Below are positions 36,101 to 43,766 of a DNA stretch of 64,000 bases, piece by piece. Below the pieces are notes generated by a model. That model saw only the letters and a list, made by a program, of their open reading frames with translations. It did no database searches and had not been told where the DNA came from. Made by a program: the position numbers and the translations under genes. The stretch's first letter is position 1, and each line of letters begins with the position of its first letter. The stretch is from Beijerinckiaceae bacterium (GTDB lineage Bacteria; Pseudomonadota; Alphaproteobacteria; Rhizobiales; Beijerinckiaceae). The stretch covers positions 186,001 through 250,000 of the forward strand of contig JAPZSB010000002.1 in the NCBI GenBank assembly GCA_027531565.1, in the 5' to 3' direction.

Positions 36101-36286
36101 GGAGGCGATGATCTCTGCCGAAGCCCCCGGATAGGACGCCGTGATATTGACCGTCGGCGGGGCGATTTCCGGATATTCGGAGATCGGCAGGGCCCGTTGC
36201 GTGATCAGGCCGGCAATCGTGACGAGGATCGACAGCACGCTGGCGAAGATCGGGCGGTCGATGAAGAAATGCGAGAACCGGAACAT
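33113..36286 (-). CDS. RND multidrug efflux transporter, inner-membrane subunit (AcrB/HAE1 family)
   Basis: The 1,057-residue protein is full length for the family. It begins with the typical FFIDRPIFASVLSILVTIAG helix and has two tandem halves of six membrane helices each plus porter loops. The proton-relay Asp pair is in GLVLAIGIVVDDAIVVVENVER, in helix 4. The C-terminal tail is Lys/Pro-rich. It pumps hydrophobic drugs or other amphiphiles from periplasm to outside in a tripartite complex. The adaptor gene is 61 bp upstream in the same operon. No outer-membrane TolC-type gene is adjacent, so a shared channel is likely. Substrates cannot be read from sequence. Confidence 0.94.
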   Translation of the reverse strand: MFRFSHFFIDRPIFASVLSILVTIAGLITQRALPISEYPEIAPPTVNITASYPGASAEIIASTVAAPIEQEVNGVDNMLYISSQSTGDGRVSINVVFKPGTNVDQAQVLVQNRVSGAEARLPEEVRRQGVQVRKSSPDLMMVIHMTSPDGTRDQQYISNYTTLYVKDVLGRVDGVGNISVFGARDYSMRVWLDPARVAARNLTAGEVVAALRAANLQVAAGSINQPPASSDAAFQLSVQTLGRLTDVEEFASIIIRSDSNGVVRVRDVARTELGSQDYSINAYLNNKNAVAIGVFQRPGSNALTTSDALTREMARMAETFPSGLSYSVVYNPTEFIQQSVNEVVKTLIEATLLVIVVVVLFLQSWRAAIIPILAIPVSLVGTFLIMAMAGISFNTLSLFGLVLAIGIVVDDAIVVVENVERYLREGFSPSEAAHKTMDEVGGALIAISLVLCAVFIPTAFIEGLQGSFYRQFAITIAASTAISAFVSLTLSPALSAVLLKPHDPHHKAGGRLGAPIRAFFGAFNRGFDWLSNRYGMLTSRMIRLSMMVLVVYGGLIGLTAYQIRVVPTGLIPQLDRGYLIVAFQLPPGSTLERSDAVIRRASDILLSRPGVKNAVAFVGLDGATFTNAPNGGVVFVTLSDFKDREALKLTGKDILNDLRRQMFAIPEAFSLVIEPPAVPGIGTGGGLKGYVQDRGGRGLPALEGAAWIIAGSAMQTPGLTQAYTLFSTRTPQIYADIDRTKSEMLGVPIGRVFEALSIYMGSSFVNDFNVLGRTYRVTAQADNPYRLDLRDVANLKTRNVDGEMVPIGSVAAFSNITGAYRVPRYNLYPAAEVQVSLAPGYSSGQGIAAIEKIARERLPSGFGFEWTEIALQEKLAGNTTIIAFGLAVIFVYLLLAALYESWLLPLAVLLIVPMCIFAAMIGVRIAGLDRNILVDIGLVVLVGLAAKNAILIVEFAKQAEDEGRSRIEGAIEAARTRLRPILMTSLAFILGVLPLVIAQGAGAEMRQSLGIAVFSGMIGVTFFGLIFTPVFYVVCSWLMSFSRKKKPAAAPEPSEAT

Positions 36287-36347
36287 GGCGTCGCCTCGGG
36301 ACGGGGATCAGGGACGGGCCGCGCGGCCGGGGGCCGCGCGAACGGGT

Positions 36348-37505
36348 TCAGGGGCGCGCCGGCGGCTTGATCTCGCCTGGCTGGGGGGTCACCGCGACAC
36401 CGGGCCGGACCATCGGGTTGGCAAGGCCGTTGATGATCACGCGGTCGGTCGGCGCGAGGCCGCTGCGGATGACGCGCAGGCCATCGACGATCGGACCCGG
36501 CACGACAGGCTTCGGCACGACCTTGTTCTCGGGGCCGATGACGAAAACCAGCTTGCTCGTCTGGTCCGAGACGATCGAGGCATCCGGGATCAGCAGGGCG
36601 TCGAGTTCGCCGCTGTAGAGCTGGAGCCGGCCGAAGGTGCCGGCGGTCAGGAACTGGTCCTGGTTGGCGAAGATCGCCCGGCCGCGGATGGTGCCCGAAC
36701 GGGCATTGAGCTGGTTGTCGACGAATTCCATCTGGCCTTCGCGCTTCCATTCCGGCTCGTCCGCCAGCCGGACGCGGACCGGCAGCGGCTTTTCGCGGCT
36801 CGACGGCCGGTCACCGGATTGCATCAGGCGGGAATAGCGCAGGTAATCCGCCTCCGACGCTTCGAAGACGAAGTTGATCGGATCGATGCTGATGATGTTG
36901 GTCAGCAGCGTGGCGCCGCCCTGCGCGCCGGTGATGAGGTTGCCGGCATCGACGCGCTTGTCCGAGATCCGGCCGCCGATCGGCGCCCGCACTTCGGTCC
37001 ATTCAAGGTTGAGCTCGGCCTGCTTGAGATTGGCCTCCGCCGCCTGCTGCGAGGCCCGGGCGCTGGCCAGATTGGCCTTGCGCTGGTCAAGGTCGCGGGC
37101 CGTGATCGTCTGGTTCCGCGTCAGCCCCTCGGCGCGCTCGACCTCGTTCTCCGCCAGCGCAACCTGCGCCTTCGCCCGTTCGACATCCGCGCGGGCGGCA
37201 TCGACACTGAGCTGGAAGGGGCGCTGGTCGATCGAGAAGAGCAGGTCGCCCTTGCTGACCACCTGCCCGTCCCGGAAATGGACCTTCTCGATGAAGCCGG
37301 AGACGCGGGCGCGCACCTCGACCTGCTCGCGCGCCTCGAAGCGCCCGGTATATTCATCCCAGAGAGTGATTTTCTTCGCCAGCGGGGCCGAAACCTGAAC
37401 CGGCGGTGCCGGCGGGGCTCCCTGCGCAAGGACATGGGTTGTGGCGGCAGCAGCGACGATCAGGGCGAAAGCCGACCGCCGGCAGGTATTCAGAACACGG
37501 CGCAT
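36348..37505 (-). CDS. RND efflux periplasmic adaptor (membrane fusion protein)
   Basis: The 385-residue protein starts with a signal peptide (RSAFALIVAAAATTHVLA) and lacks a lipobox Cys. The barrel-sandwich halves are EVRARVSGFIEKVHFRDGQVVSKGDLLFSID and VRAPIGGRISDKRVDAGNLI, flanking a coiled-coil hairpin (about 100-160, heptad-rich Ala/Glu/Arg). A beta-barrel and membrane-proximal domain follow. It links the RND pump to an outer-membrane channel. It is the first gene of the pump operon. The 179-bp region to the Fur-family gene holds the divergent promoters. Confidence 0.93.
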   Translation of the reverse strand: MRRVLNTCRRSAFALIVAAAATTHVLAQGAPPAPPVQVSAPLAKKITLWDEYTGRFEAREQVEVRARVSGFIEKVHFRDGQVVSKGDLLFSIDQRPFQLSVDAARADVERAKAQVALAENEVERAEGLTRNQTITARDLDQRKANLASARASQQAAEANLKQAELNLEWTEVRAPIGGRISDKRVDAGNLITGAQGGATLLTNIISIDPINFVFEASEADYLRYSRLMQSGDRPSSREKPLPVRVRLADEPEWKREGQMEFVDNQLNARSGTIRGRAIFANQDQFLTAGTFGRLQLYSGELDALLIPDASIVSDQTSKLVFVIGPENKVVPKPVVPGPIVDGLRVIRSGLAPTDRVIINGLANPMVRPGVAVTPQPGEIKPPARP

Positions 37506-37684
37506 TGCCGACTCCGTCGAAAGTTGAATGCGAAACTAGGTACATTGCTGCGCAAGAAAAACCAGCCACTTTCCGTGAATATCGCCTCCATGCTGCCAGA
37601 AAGATGACAGGAGCCGCAACGGGGCCTCGATCAATGCGGCAGGTGCTTCTTGCTCCTGCCTTGCAACAAGGCTAGTTTTCGCAA

Positions 37685-38119
37685 ATGGACGATGTGAAAA
37701 CCCGTTTCGATCGCTACCAGGCCGATTTGCGCCGGGCCGGCATCCGCATGACCAACCAGCGGCGGATCATCCTCCAGGTGCTGGCCGAGGCCGATGATCA
37801 TCCGGATGCGAACGAATTGCATCGGCGTGCCTTCGCGCATGATCCGACGCTCTCGCTGTCCACGGTCTACCGGACCTTACGCCTGCTGGAGGAGCGGGGC
37901 GCGATCCAGCGCCATGCCTTCGATGACGGCCGTTCGCGTTTCGAGAATGCGGATGTCGCCCATCATGACCACCTGATCGATATCGAAACCGGGCAGGTCA
38001 TCGAGTTCCATTCCGAGCGGATCGAGAAGCTGCAATCCGAACTGGCGCGTGAACTGGGCTACGAGATCGTCCGGCACCGGCTCGAACTCTACGGCCGGAA
38101 GCTGCCCGGCCGATCCTGA
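37685..38119 (+). CDS. fur: Fur-family transcriptional regulator (Fur/Mur type)
   Basis: This is a 144-residue protein. The winged helix has [17 protein letters not shown] and [20 protein letters not shown]. The metal site region is [25 protein letters not shown], typical of the rhizobial Fur that often acts as the manganese regulator Mur. The C-terminal CxxC zinc motifs of classical Fur are absent, as usual in this clade. It could respond to Mn or Fe. It is divergent from the efflux operon and convergent with the GGDEF-EAL gene. Confidence 0.9.
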   Translation: MDDVKTRFDRYQADLRRAGIRMTNQRRIILQVLAEADDHPDANELHRRAFAHDPTLSLSTVYRTLRLLEERGAIQRHAFDDGRSRFENADVAHHDHLIDIETGQVIEFHSERIEKLQSELARELGYEIVRHRLELYGRKLPGRS

Positions 38120-38157
38120 GCCGGCCGCCCGGGACGGGAACCCGGCGGACAGGGAAT

Positions 38158-41127
38158 TCAGCGGATCCCGATGAGATAGCGCTGGCCCTGCGGCAGGCGA
38201 AGCCGTGCCTGCGCGAACGCAAGGGTCTGATCGGCGGGCATCGGCTTGCCATAGAGAAAGCCCTGGGCTTCGTGGCAGCCCATCTGCCGGAGCAGCGACA
38301 GCTGTTCCGCCGTCTCCACCCCTTCTGCTGTGATCTCGATGCCGATCCGGTTGCCGAGATCGGTGATGGCCCGGATGATCGCCTCGTTCCGGCGGTCGGA
38401 AATGCCCTTGACGAAGGACCGGTCAATCTTGATCCGGTCGAACCGGTGTCGATTGAGGTAGGAGAGCGACGACCAGCCCGTCCCGAAATCGTCGAGCGCC
38501 ACGCGCACGCCCAGCATCTGCAGCTTCTGGAGCACGGCCAGCGTGGTCGGGCTGTCGTCGAGGAGCGCGGATTCGGTCACCTCGATCTCGATCCGCTCGG
38601 GCGCGAGCCCGGTCCGGGCCATCGCGGACATCAGCGTGCCCATGAAATCCGGGTGGCGAAGCTGCATCACCGAGGCGTTGATCGCAACACGCAGCGGATC
38701 CGGCCAGGTCGCGGCGGTCTGCATGGCCTTACGCATCACGAATTCGCCGATCGGGACAATCAGCCCGTTTTCCTCGGCGATCGGGATGAAGCTGGCGGGC
38801 GAGATCATCGTCCCGTCCGGATGACGCCAGCGGACAAGCGCCTCGAACCCGCTCTGTCCCTGCCGGGTCAGGTCGAGGATCGGCTGGAAATGCACCTCGA
38901 AATGGTCATTCAGGATGGCCTCGCGCAGGCCCAGCTCGATCTGCTGGCGTTCCTCGATCTGCTCCTCGAGGGCCTGGCTGTAGCGGCGGAAGGCATTCCG
39001 GCCATCGCGCTTCGCCTGGTACATGGCCAGATCGGCGCGGCGCTTGACCTGGTCGATCTCGGTATCTTCCGGCTGGCCCCCGGCAATGCCGATGCTGGCG
39101 CCGACGCTGGCGCGCTGCCCGCCGGAGAGATGCACGACCTGGTTGATCGAGCCGATGATCTGGATGGCGAGCTGGTCGAGCTGCGCGATCGCCTCCGGCT
39201 CGGTGCAGAGAATGGCGAATTCGTCGCCGCCCATCCGGGCGACAAGACCGCGCCGGCCTGTCGTGGCCTCGATCCGGCGCCCGACCTGCGCCAGCAATTC
39301 ATCACCGGCGGCATGGCCGAAGCTGTCATTGACAGACTTGAAGCGGTCGAGATCGATATAGACCAGTACCGGGTAGATACCGCTCGACTCGGCCGCACGC
39401 ATGGCGCGGTCGAGATGGCCCCGGAGGCTCTCGCGGTTGGCAAGCCCGGTAAGCTGGTCGATCTCGGCCAGTTCACGCAGGCGCACCTGCGAGGCGATGC
39501 TCTCGGTAATGTCCGCCACCATGCCCTCGATGTAGAGCGGGTTGCCGTCCTCGGCCGTGACGATCCAGGCGGTTTCCGAAACCCACATCTGCCGGTGGTC
39601 ACGCGGGGCGACGACCTCGCTCTGGAAGTCACGCACGAGACCATGGTCGCGGAGCAGGACAAGCTTTTCCGCCTGCCGCTGGGGGTCCCGGTACCATCGG
39701 GTCAGGCCGGAATCGAGCAGGGCCTTCTCGGTTTCGAATCCCGCCATTGCGACCAGCGCAGGATTGGCATGGATCAGCCGGTAGTCGAGGGCCATGCGGT
39801 AGATGCCGATGATGCTGTGCTCGAACAGGTCCCGGTATTCGGTTTCCGCCTGTTTCCGGCGCGTGACATCGCGGATGTTGCAGACGATGCGCGGCTCGTC
39901 CCCGGCCTCCTCGGCCAAGGCCAGCGTGCCCTCGACCCAGATCCACGAGCCGTTCTTGCGCCGGAACCGATGGACCACCGTTGTCTTGGGGTTGGAGGCG
40001 GACAGGCTTGCCATCGCGTTCGAGACGGCTTCCAGATCATCCGGATGGACCCATTCGTGCACAGGCGTGAAGAGCGCCTCCTCGGCCGTGTAGCCGGCAA
40101 GGGTCTCGATGGCCGGCGAACAGTAGAGCCGCTTGCCGGCCCGCTCGCGCAGGATGATCACATCCCCGCTATGGGTGGCCAGCAGCTTGTATTGCGATTC
40201 CTTCTCGCGGATCTTCCGCTCGATTTCCAGCTGGGGCGTGATGTCCTCGTTGATCGCCACCCAGCCACCATCCGATGTCGGGTTGACGAAGATCCGGATG
40301 GTCCGCCCGTCCCGGAGGCGGATCAGGTGCGGGCGATCCCCGGCCTTCATCGCCTCGCGCCGCCATTCCAGATAATCCTCGCGGGACATCATGGGATCCG
40401 TGCCCCGCTCGAGGCGCCGGGCGAAGATGGTGGCGAGCGGGGTCCCGGGGAGGATATCGCCGGGCTCGAGAGCGTAGAGTTCGGCATATTGCCGGTTCGC
40501 GACGGCAAGCCGCTCGTCGGGGCCGAACAGGCAGAGCCCATGGGCGATATTGGCGATCGTATGCTCGAAACGCTGGTTGTTGAGATCGAGATCGCGCCGC
40601 AGGGTTTCGAGCTGGTCGATCTGGACCCGCAGCGTCACCTCATCCGAGACGATCCGCGCGAAATCCTCGAGATGGCGCAGCTCGGTATCGGTCCAGTCGC
40701 GCGGCCGGTGATCGATCGCGCAGAGTGCCCCGAACACGGTCCCGTCGGAGAAGCGCAGCGGGACGCCGAGATAGGCCACCACGCCCAAAGCCTCAATCGC
40801 CGGGTGGCCGCGCATGGCCTCGTCGGCCCGAAGATCGCCGATGGCGAGGTGACGACCGGACCGCGTGACATGCTGGCACAGGGAATGCGAAAGCGGCGTG
40901 GCCTGCTCGGTTGCCCAGGGCTCCCCGAGGCCGAACTGGCTCTTGAAGACCTGGCGCGTCTCCTCGATCAGCGTGAAAAGGCTCACCGGCACGGCCAGTG
41001 TGGCCGCCGTGAGCCGCGTCAGGCGATCGAAGGTCTCCTCCGGGTCCAGCGTGAACCCGGATCCCGGCAGTCGTTCCTTGGGCCCGTATCGCATCGATCC
41101 CGGAAAGGGTTGGGTGCCTGCATCCAT
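38158..41127 (-). CDS. GAF-PAS-PAS-PAS-GGDEF-EAL cyclic-di-GMP signalling protein
   Basis: The 989-residue protein has no membrane helices, so it is cytoplasmic. Domains run: GAF (about 25-165), three PAS domains (about 185-300, 312-430, 436-555), GGDEF (about 560-725, intact MGGDEFAIL near 632) and EAL (about 738-975, intact FEALVRW and DDFGTGWSSL). Both catalytic signatures are present, so it may both make and degrade c-di-GMP, with one activity chosen by the sensor domains. It converges on fur and has tRNA-Ala upstream. c-di-GMP commonly controls the motile to sessile switch, which ties it in theme to the flagellar cluster, but no direct link is visible. Confidence 0.93.
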   Translation of the reverse strand: MDAGTQPFPGSMRYGPKERLPGSGFTLDPEETFDRLTRLTAATLAVPVSLFTLIEETRQVFKSQFGLGEPWATEQATPLSHSLCQHVTRSGRHLAIGDLRADEAMRGHPAIEALGVVAYLGVPLRFSDGTVFGALCAIDHRPRDWTDTELRHLEDFARIVSDEVTLRVQIDQLETLRRDLDLNNQRFEHTIANIAHGLCLFGPDERLAVANRQYAELYALEPGDILPGTPLATIFARRLERGTDPMMSREDYLEWRREAMKAGDRPHLIRLRDGRTIRIFVNPTSDGGWVAINEDITPQLEIERKIREKESQYKLLATHSGDVIILRERAGKRLYCSPAIETLAGYTAEEALFTPVHEWVHPDDLEAVSNAMASLSASNPKTTVVHRFRRKNGSWIWVEGTLALAEEAGDEPRIVCNIRDVTRRKQAETEYRDLFEHSIIGIYRMALDYRLIHANPALVAMAGFETEKALLDSGLTRWYRDPQRQAEKLVLLRDHGLVRDFQSEVVAPRDHRQMWVSETAWIVTAEDGNPLYIEGMVADITESIASQVRLRELAEIDQLTGLANRESLRGHLDRAMRAAESSGIYPVLVYIDLDRFKSVNDSFGHAAGDELLAQVGRRIEATTGRRGLVARMGGDEFAILCTEPEAIAQLDQLAIQIIGSINQVVHLSGGQRASVGASIGIAGGQPEDTEIDQVKRRADLAMYQAKRDGRNAFRRYSQALEEQIEERQQIELGLREAILNDHFEVHFQPILDLTRQGQSGFEALVRWRHPDGTMISPASFIPIAEENGLIVPIGEFVMRKAMQTAATWPDPLRVAINASVMQLRHPDFMGTLMSAMARTGLAPERIEIEVTESALLDDSPTTLAVLQKLQMLGVRVALDDFGTGWSSLSYLNRHRFDRIKIDRSFVKGISDRRNEAIIRAITDLGNRIGIEITAEGVETAEQLSLLRQMGCHEAQGFLYGKPMPADQTLAFAQARLRLPQGQRYLIGIR

Positions 41128-41339
41128 CGAAGAACTCGTGTTTGTTCCGGCGAAGATGGATGCAGATCAGCGAATACACGCTTAACATTGCGGTTCCGGC
41201 GCTTTCCGTGCGGGGTTTCCCGTGATCACAGTCAACAACGGCTGAAGAGGGAGGGATGCATTGGAACGGTCAGGCGCGGCCCGGCCCGCTGTCCGGCAGA
41301 GGGCGCGGGCGAGGGAGCCGCTTCCGTGGAGACCGGTCC

Positions 41340-41415
<76 letters not shown>

Positions 41416-41569
41416 TGACCGGAAGCGGCTGAATGACCGAAGCTCGGGATGAAGTCAACTGCTTTTCCGGTGCATTCCCGGGCGCCGGGGCCGGGCCGGG
41501 CGAAGCCTGTCTTGCGGGGCGAAGCAGGCCTCCTGTAAGAGAGGGGCAACTGATGCGAACGGAGTGCCC

Positions 41570-41854
41570 ATGAACCCGCTTCTCTGGCTGTTCAACACGA
41601 TTATCGAGATCTATTCCTTTCTCCTCCTGGCCTATGTGATCCTGACGCTCCTGATCAATTTCAACATCGTCAATTCCCGCCAGCCGATCGTCTCCGCCAT
41701 CGGGGAGTTCCTGTACCGGATCACCGAGCCGCTGCTGGCGCCGATCCGCCGGCGGCTGCCCAATCTCGGGCCGATCGACATTTCGCCCGTGATCCTGCTG
41801 CTGGCGCTCCAGTTCGTCCAGGTCACCGTCAACTATTACGCGCGCAGCTTCTGA
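41570..41854 (+). CDS. YggT family membrane protein
   Basis: The product has 94 residues from the ATG at 41570 with GGAG 5 bp upstream. It has two hydrophobic helices joined by the YggT signature RQPIVSAIGEFLYRITEPLLAPIRRRLP and ends in DISPVILLLALQFVQV. YggT proteins are small inner-membrane proteins, often near cell-division or proC genes; their role is poorly defined. It is followed 57 bp later by the cytochrome P460-like gene and then a DUF167 gene, which commonly neighbours yggT. Confidence 0.9.
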   Translation: MNPLLWLFNTIIEIYSFLLLAYVILTLLINFNIVNSRQPIVSAIGEFLYRITEPLLAPIRRRLPNLGPIDISPVILLLALQFVQVTVNYYARSF

Positions 41855-41911
41855 GCCCTCTTGACGCCCTCGACGGGCCAGCCTCATCCTGCCGGAAAAG
41901 GGGAGGTGTGC

Positions 41912-42460
41912 ATGGTTCGTCGTTTCATCCTGGCCGGCCTGTTCGGGGCGCTCGCGGTCGGCCTTGTCCACGGGCAGAGCTTCCCGCCGGACGCCACGCC
42001 GACGCGCATCGCCTTCCCGAAGGACTTTGCGACGACTTTCCAGCGCTATGACATGGTGGACAAGCCCGACCGGAAGATCGTGCGGTTCCTGTATGTCAAC
42101 AAGGACGCCCTCGCCAAGGTGAACCCCGGCCAGCCTTTCCCGGAGGGAATCGTTCTGGTCATGGCGGATCATGATGTCGCGCTCGAGGCCGGCGGCACGC
42201 CGATCCGCAATGCGCAGGGCCGGCTCGTCCCGACAGGGCGGGTCAAGGCTGTCGCCGTGATGGAGAAGCAGAAAGGCTGGGGCGAGACCAATCTCTTTCC
42301 GCCCGAGAAGGACAATGGCGACTGGGAATACGCCTCGTTCAAGCCCGACGGCACGCTGAACATGATCAAGCTCGACAATTGTTACGCGTGCCATCTGCCG
42401 CAGAAGGGCCTCGACTACACGTTCTCGGGCGAGAAGATCCACGCTGCCGCTCCGAAGTGA
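41912..42460 (+). CDS. Cytochrome P460-family periplasmic c-type haem protein
   Basis: The product has 182 residues from the ATG at 41912 with GGAGGTG upstream. A signal peptide (RRFILAGLFGALAVGLVHG) is followed by a P460-like domain with RIAFPKDFATTFQRYDMVDK, GWGETNLFPPEKDNGDWEYASF and a single haem-binding CYACH motif near the C-terminus. In this family some members oxidise hydroxylamine or detoxify nitric oxide (cytochrome c'-beta), where a Lys cross-link to haem distinguishes P460. The CxxCH shows only covalent haem attachment. The stop overlaps the start of the DUF167 gene by 4 bp. Confidence 0.85.
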   Translation: MVRRFILAGLFGALAVGLVHGQSFPPDATPTRIAFPKDFATTFQRYDMVDKPDRKIVRFLYVNKDALAKVNPGQPFPEGIVLVMADHDVALEAGGTPIRNAQGRLVPTGRVKAVAVMEKQKGWGETNLFPPEKDNGDWEYASFKPDGTLNMIKLDNCYACHLPQKGLDYTFSGEKIHAAAPK

Positions 42461-42798
42461 GCGCGGAGGCGGCCACCCCGTTCCGGATCGTTTCCGGCGG
42501 GCTCGAACTGACCATCCGGGCCACACCGCGTGGTGGCCGGGATTCGTTTGACGGCCCTGGCACCGATGCCGCCGGGCGATGCTTCTGGCAGGTGCGCGTC
42601 CGCGTCGCCCCGGAGAATGGTGCGGCGAACCGCGCCGTCATCACCCTCGTGGCGGGGTTGCTCGGCGTTCCGGCGCGTGATGTGCGCCTCGTTGCCGGCG
42701 AAACCGCCCGGATCAAGCGCCTGCGGGTTGACGGAAATACCACGGAACTGGCCGCCCGGGCGCTGGCTGTGACGGATTCCTTAACCCGAACCGGCTAA
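42457..42798 (+). CDS. DUF167 (YggU-like) protein
   Basis: The product has 113 residues with a GTG start at 42457 that overlaps the upstream stop (GTGA), implying translational coupling. The DUF167 core is present: LTIRATPRGGRDSF, VRVRVAPENGAANRAVITLVAGLLGVP and VRLVAGETARIKRLRVDG. YggU-type proteins are small, conserved and of unknown function. Confidence 0.88.
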   Translation: MSAEAATPFRIVSGGLELTIRATPRGGRDSFDGPGTDAAGRCFWQVRVRVAPENGAANRAVITLVAGLLGVPARDVRLVAGETARIKRLRVDGNTTELAARALAVTDSLTRTG

Positions 42799-42955
42799 CC
42801 CGCTGCCCTGCGACGACATTCCCCCTGATCAACAGGGCCTGTCCGGCGTAGGGTGAACTTGCCCTTCGTTGCATTGCGAAGCGGTTCAAACTCGGTTAGG
42901 GGGACTGGCGGTCCTTTGATTGGATCTGTTCCAAAGTCTTGACAAGGTGACATCC

Positions 42956-43348
42956 ATGGCCCGAACCGGCCCGGCGGAGCGCCCGCTTTCTCCGCATCTG
43001 CAAATCTACAAGCCCTCGATCACGATGGTGATGTCGATCCTCCACCGCATCACCGGCGCGGCGCTGTTCTTCGGGACGCTGCTGCTCGTGATCGCCCTCG
43101 TCGCGCTGGCTTCGGGCAGTTCGGCCTATGGGACCGTGCAGGCCATCTACGGGTCGTTCCTCGGTAAACTGGTCCTGTTCGGATATACGTGGGCCCTTTT
43201 CCATCACATGTGCGGGGGCATCCGGCATTTCGTGTGGGATACCGGCGCCGGTCTCGAGCGCGGAACGCGCATGAAGCTCGCCTGGGGCACGCTGTTCGCC
43301 TCGCTGGGCATGACCGTCCTCGCCTTTGTTGCCTATCTCGCGGGGTAA
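42956..43348 (+). CDS. sdhC: Succinate dehydrogenase cytochrome b556 subunit SdhC
   Basis: The product has 130 residues from the ATG at 42956 with AAGGTGA upstream. The SdhC signature RPLSPHLQIYKPSITMVMSI, the HRITGAAL quinone-site segment and the haem-ligand region HHMCGGIRHFVWD are present, with three membrane helices. It anchors SdhAB and, with SdhD, binds haem b and ubiquinone. It is the first gene of sdhCDAB. The 157-bp region before it holds the operon promoter; no riboswitch-like structure was recognised. Confidence 0.96.
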   Translation: MARTGPAERPLSPHLQIYKPSITMVMSILHRITGAALFFGTLLLVIALVALASGSSAYGTVQAIYGSFLGKLVLFGYTWALFHHMCGGIRHFVWDTGAGLERGTRMKLAWGTLFASLGMTVLAFVAYLAG

Positions 43349-43352
43349 GCCG

Positions 43353-43751
43353 ATGAGCCAACAATCCTCCACCTCGCTCCGTACGCCGCTCGGCCGGGTC
43401 CGCGGCCTTGGCGCCGCCAAGTCGGGCACCGATCATTTCTGGAAATCGCGCGTGACGGCGGTCGCCAACGTGCCGCTGACCATCGCCTTCGTCGTCATCA
43501 TGCTGATGCTGTCGAAGCGGGATTATGCCGGCGCGGTCAAGCTGGTCGGCCAGCCGCTGGTGGCGATCCTGCTGCTGCTCTTCATCGGCTCGGCGACCTA
43601 CCACATGCGCCTCGGGATGCAGGTCATCATCGAGGATTACGTCCATAGCGAGGGCAAGAAGGTTGCCCTGCTCATGCTCAACACCTTCTTCGCGATCGCG
43701 GTCGGCCTCGCCTCGGCCTACGCGATCCTCAAGATCGGCTTTGCCGGCTGA
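43353..43751 (+). CDS. sdhD: Succinate dehydrogenase membrane anchor subunit SdhD
   Basis: The product has 132 residues from the ATG at 43353, 4 bp after sdhC. The N-terminal RTPLGRVRGLGAAKSGTDHFW and the YHMRLGMQVIIEDYVHSEGKK loop between helices 2 and 3 are typical of alphaproteobacterial SdhD. The His in the second membrane helix region (TYHMRLG) is the likely haem ligand. It is part of complex II. Confidence 0.94.
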   Translation: MSQQSSTSLRTPLGRVRGLGAAKSGTDHFWKSRVTAVANVPLTIAFVVIMLMLSKRDYAGAVKLVGQPLVAILLLLFIGSATYHMRLGMQVIIEDYVHSEGKKVALLMLNTFFAIAVGLASAYAILKIGFAG

Positions 43752-43766
43752 CGGCAGGAGATTCGC

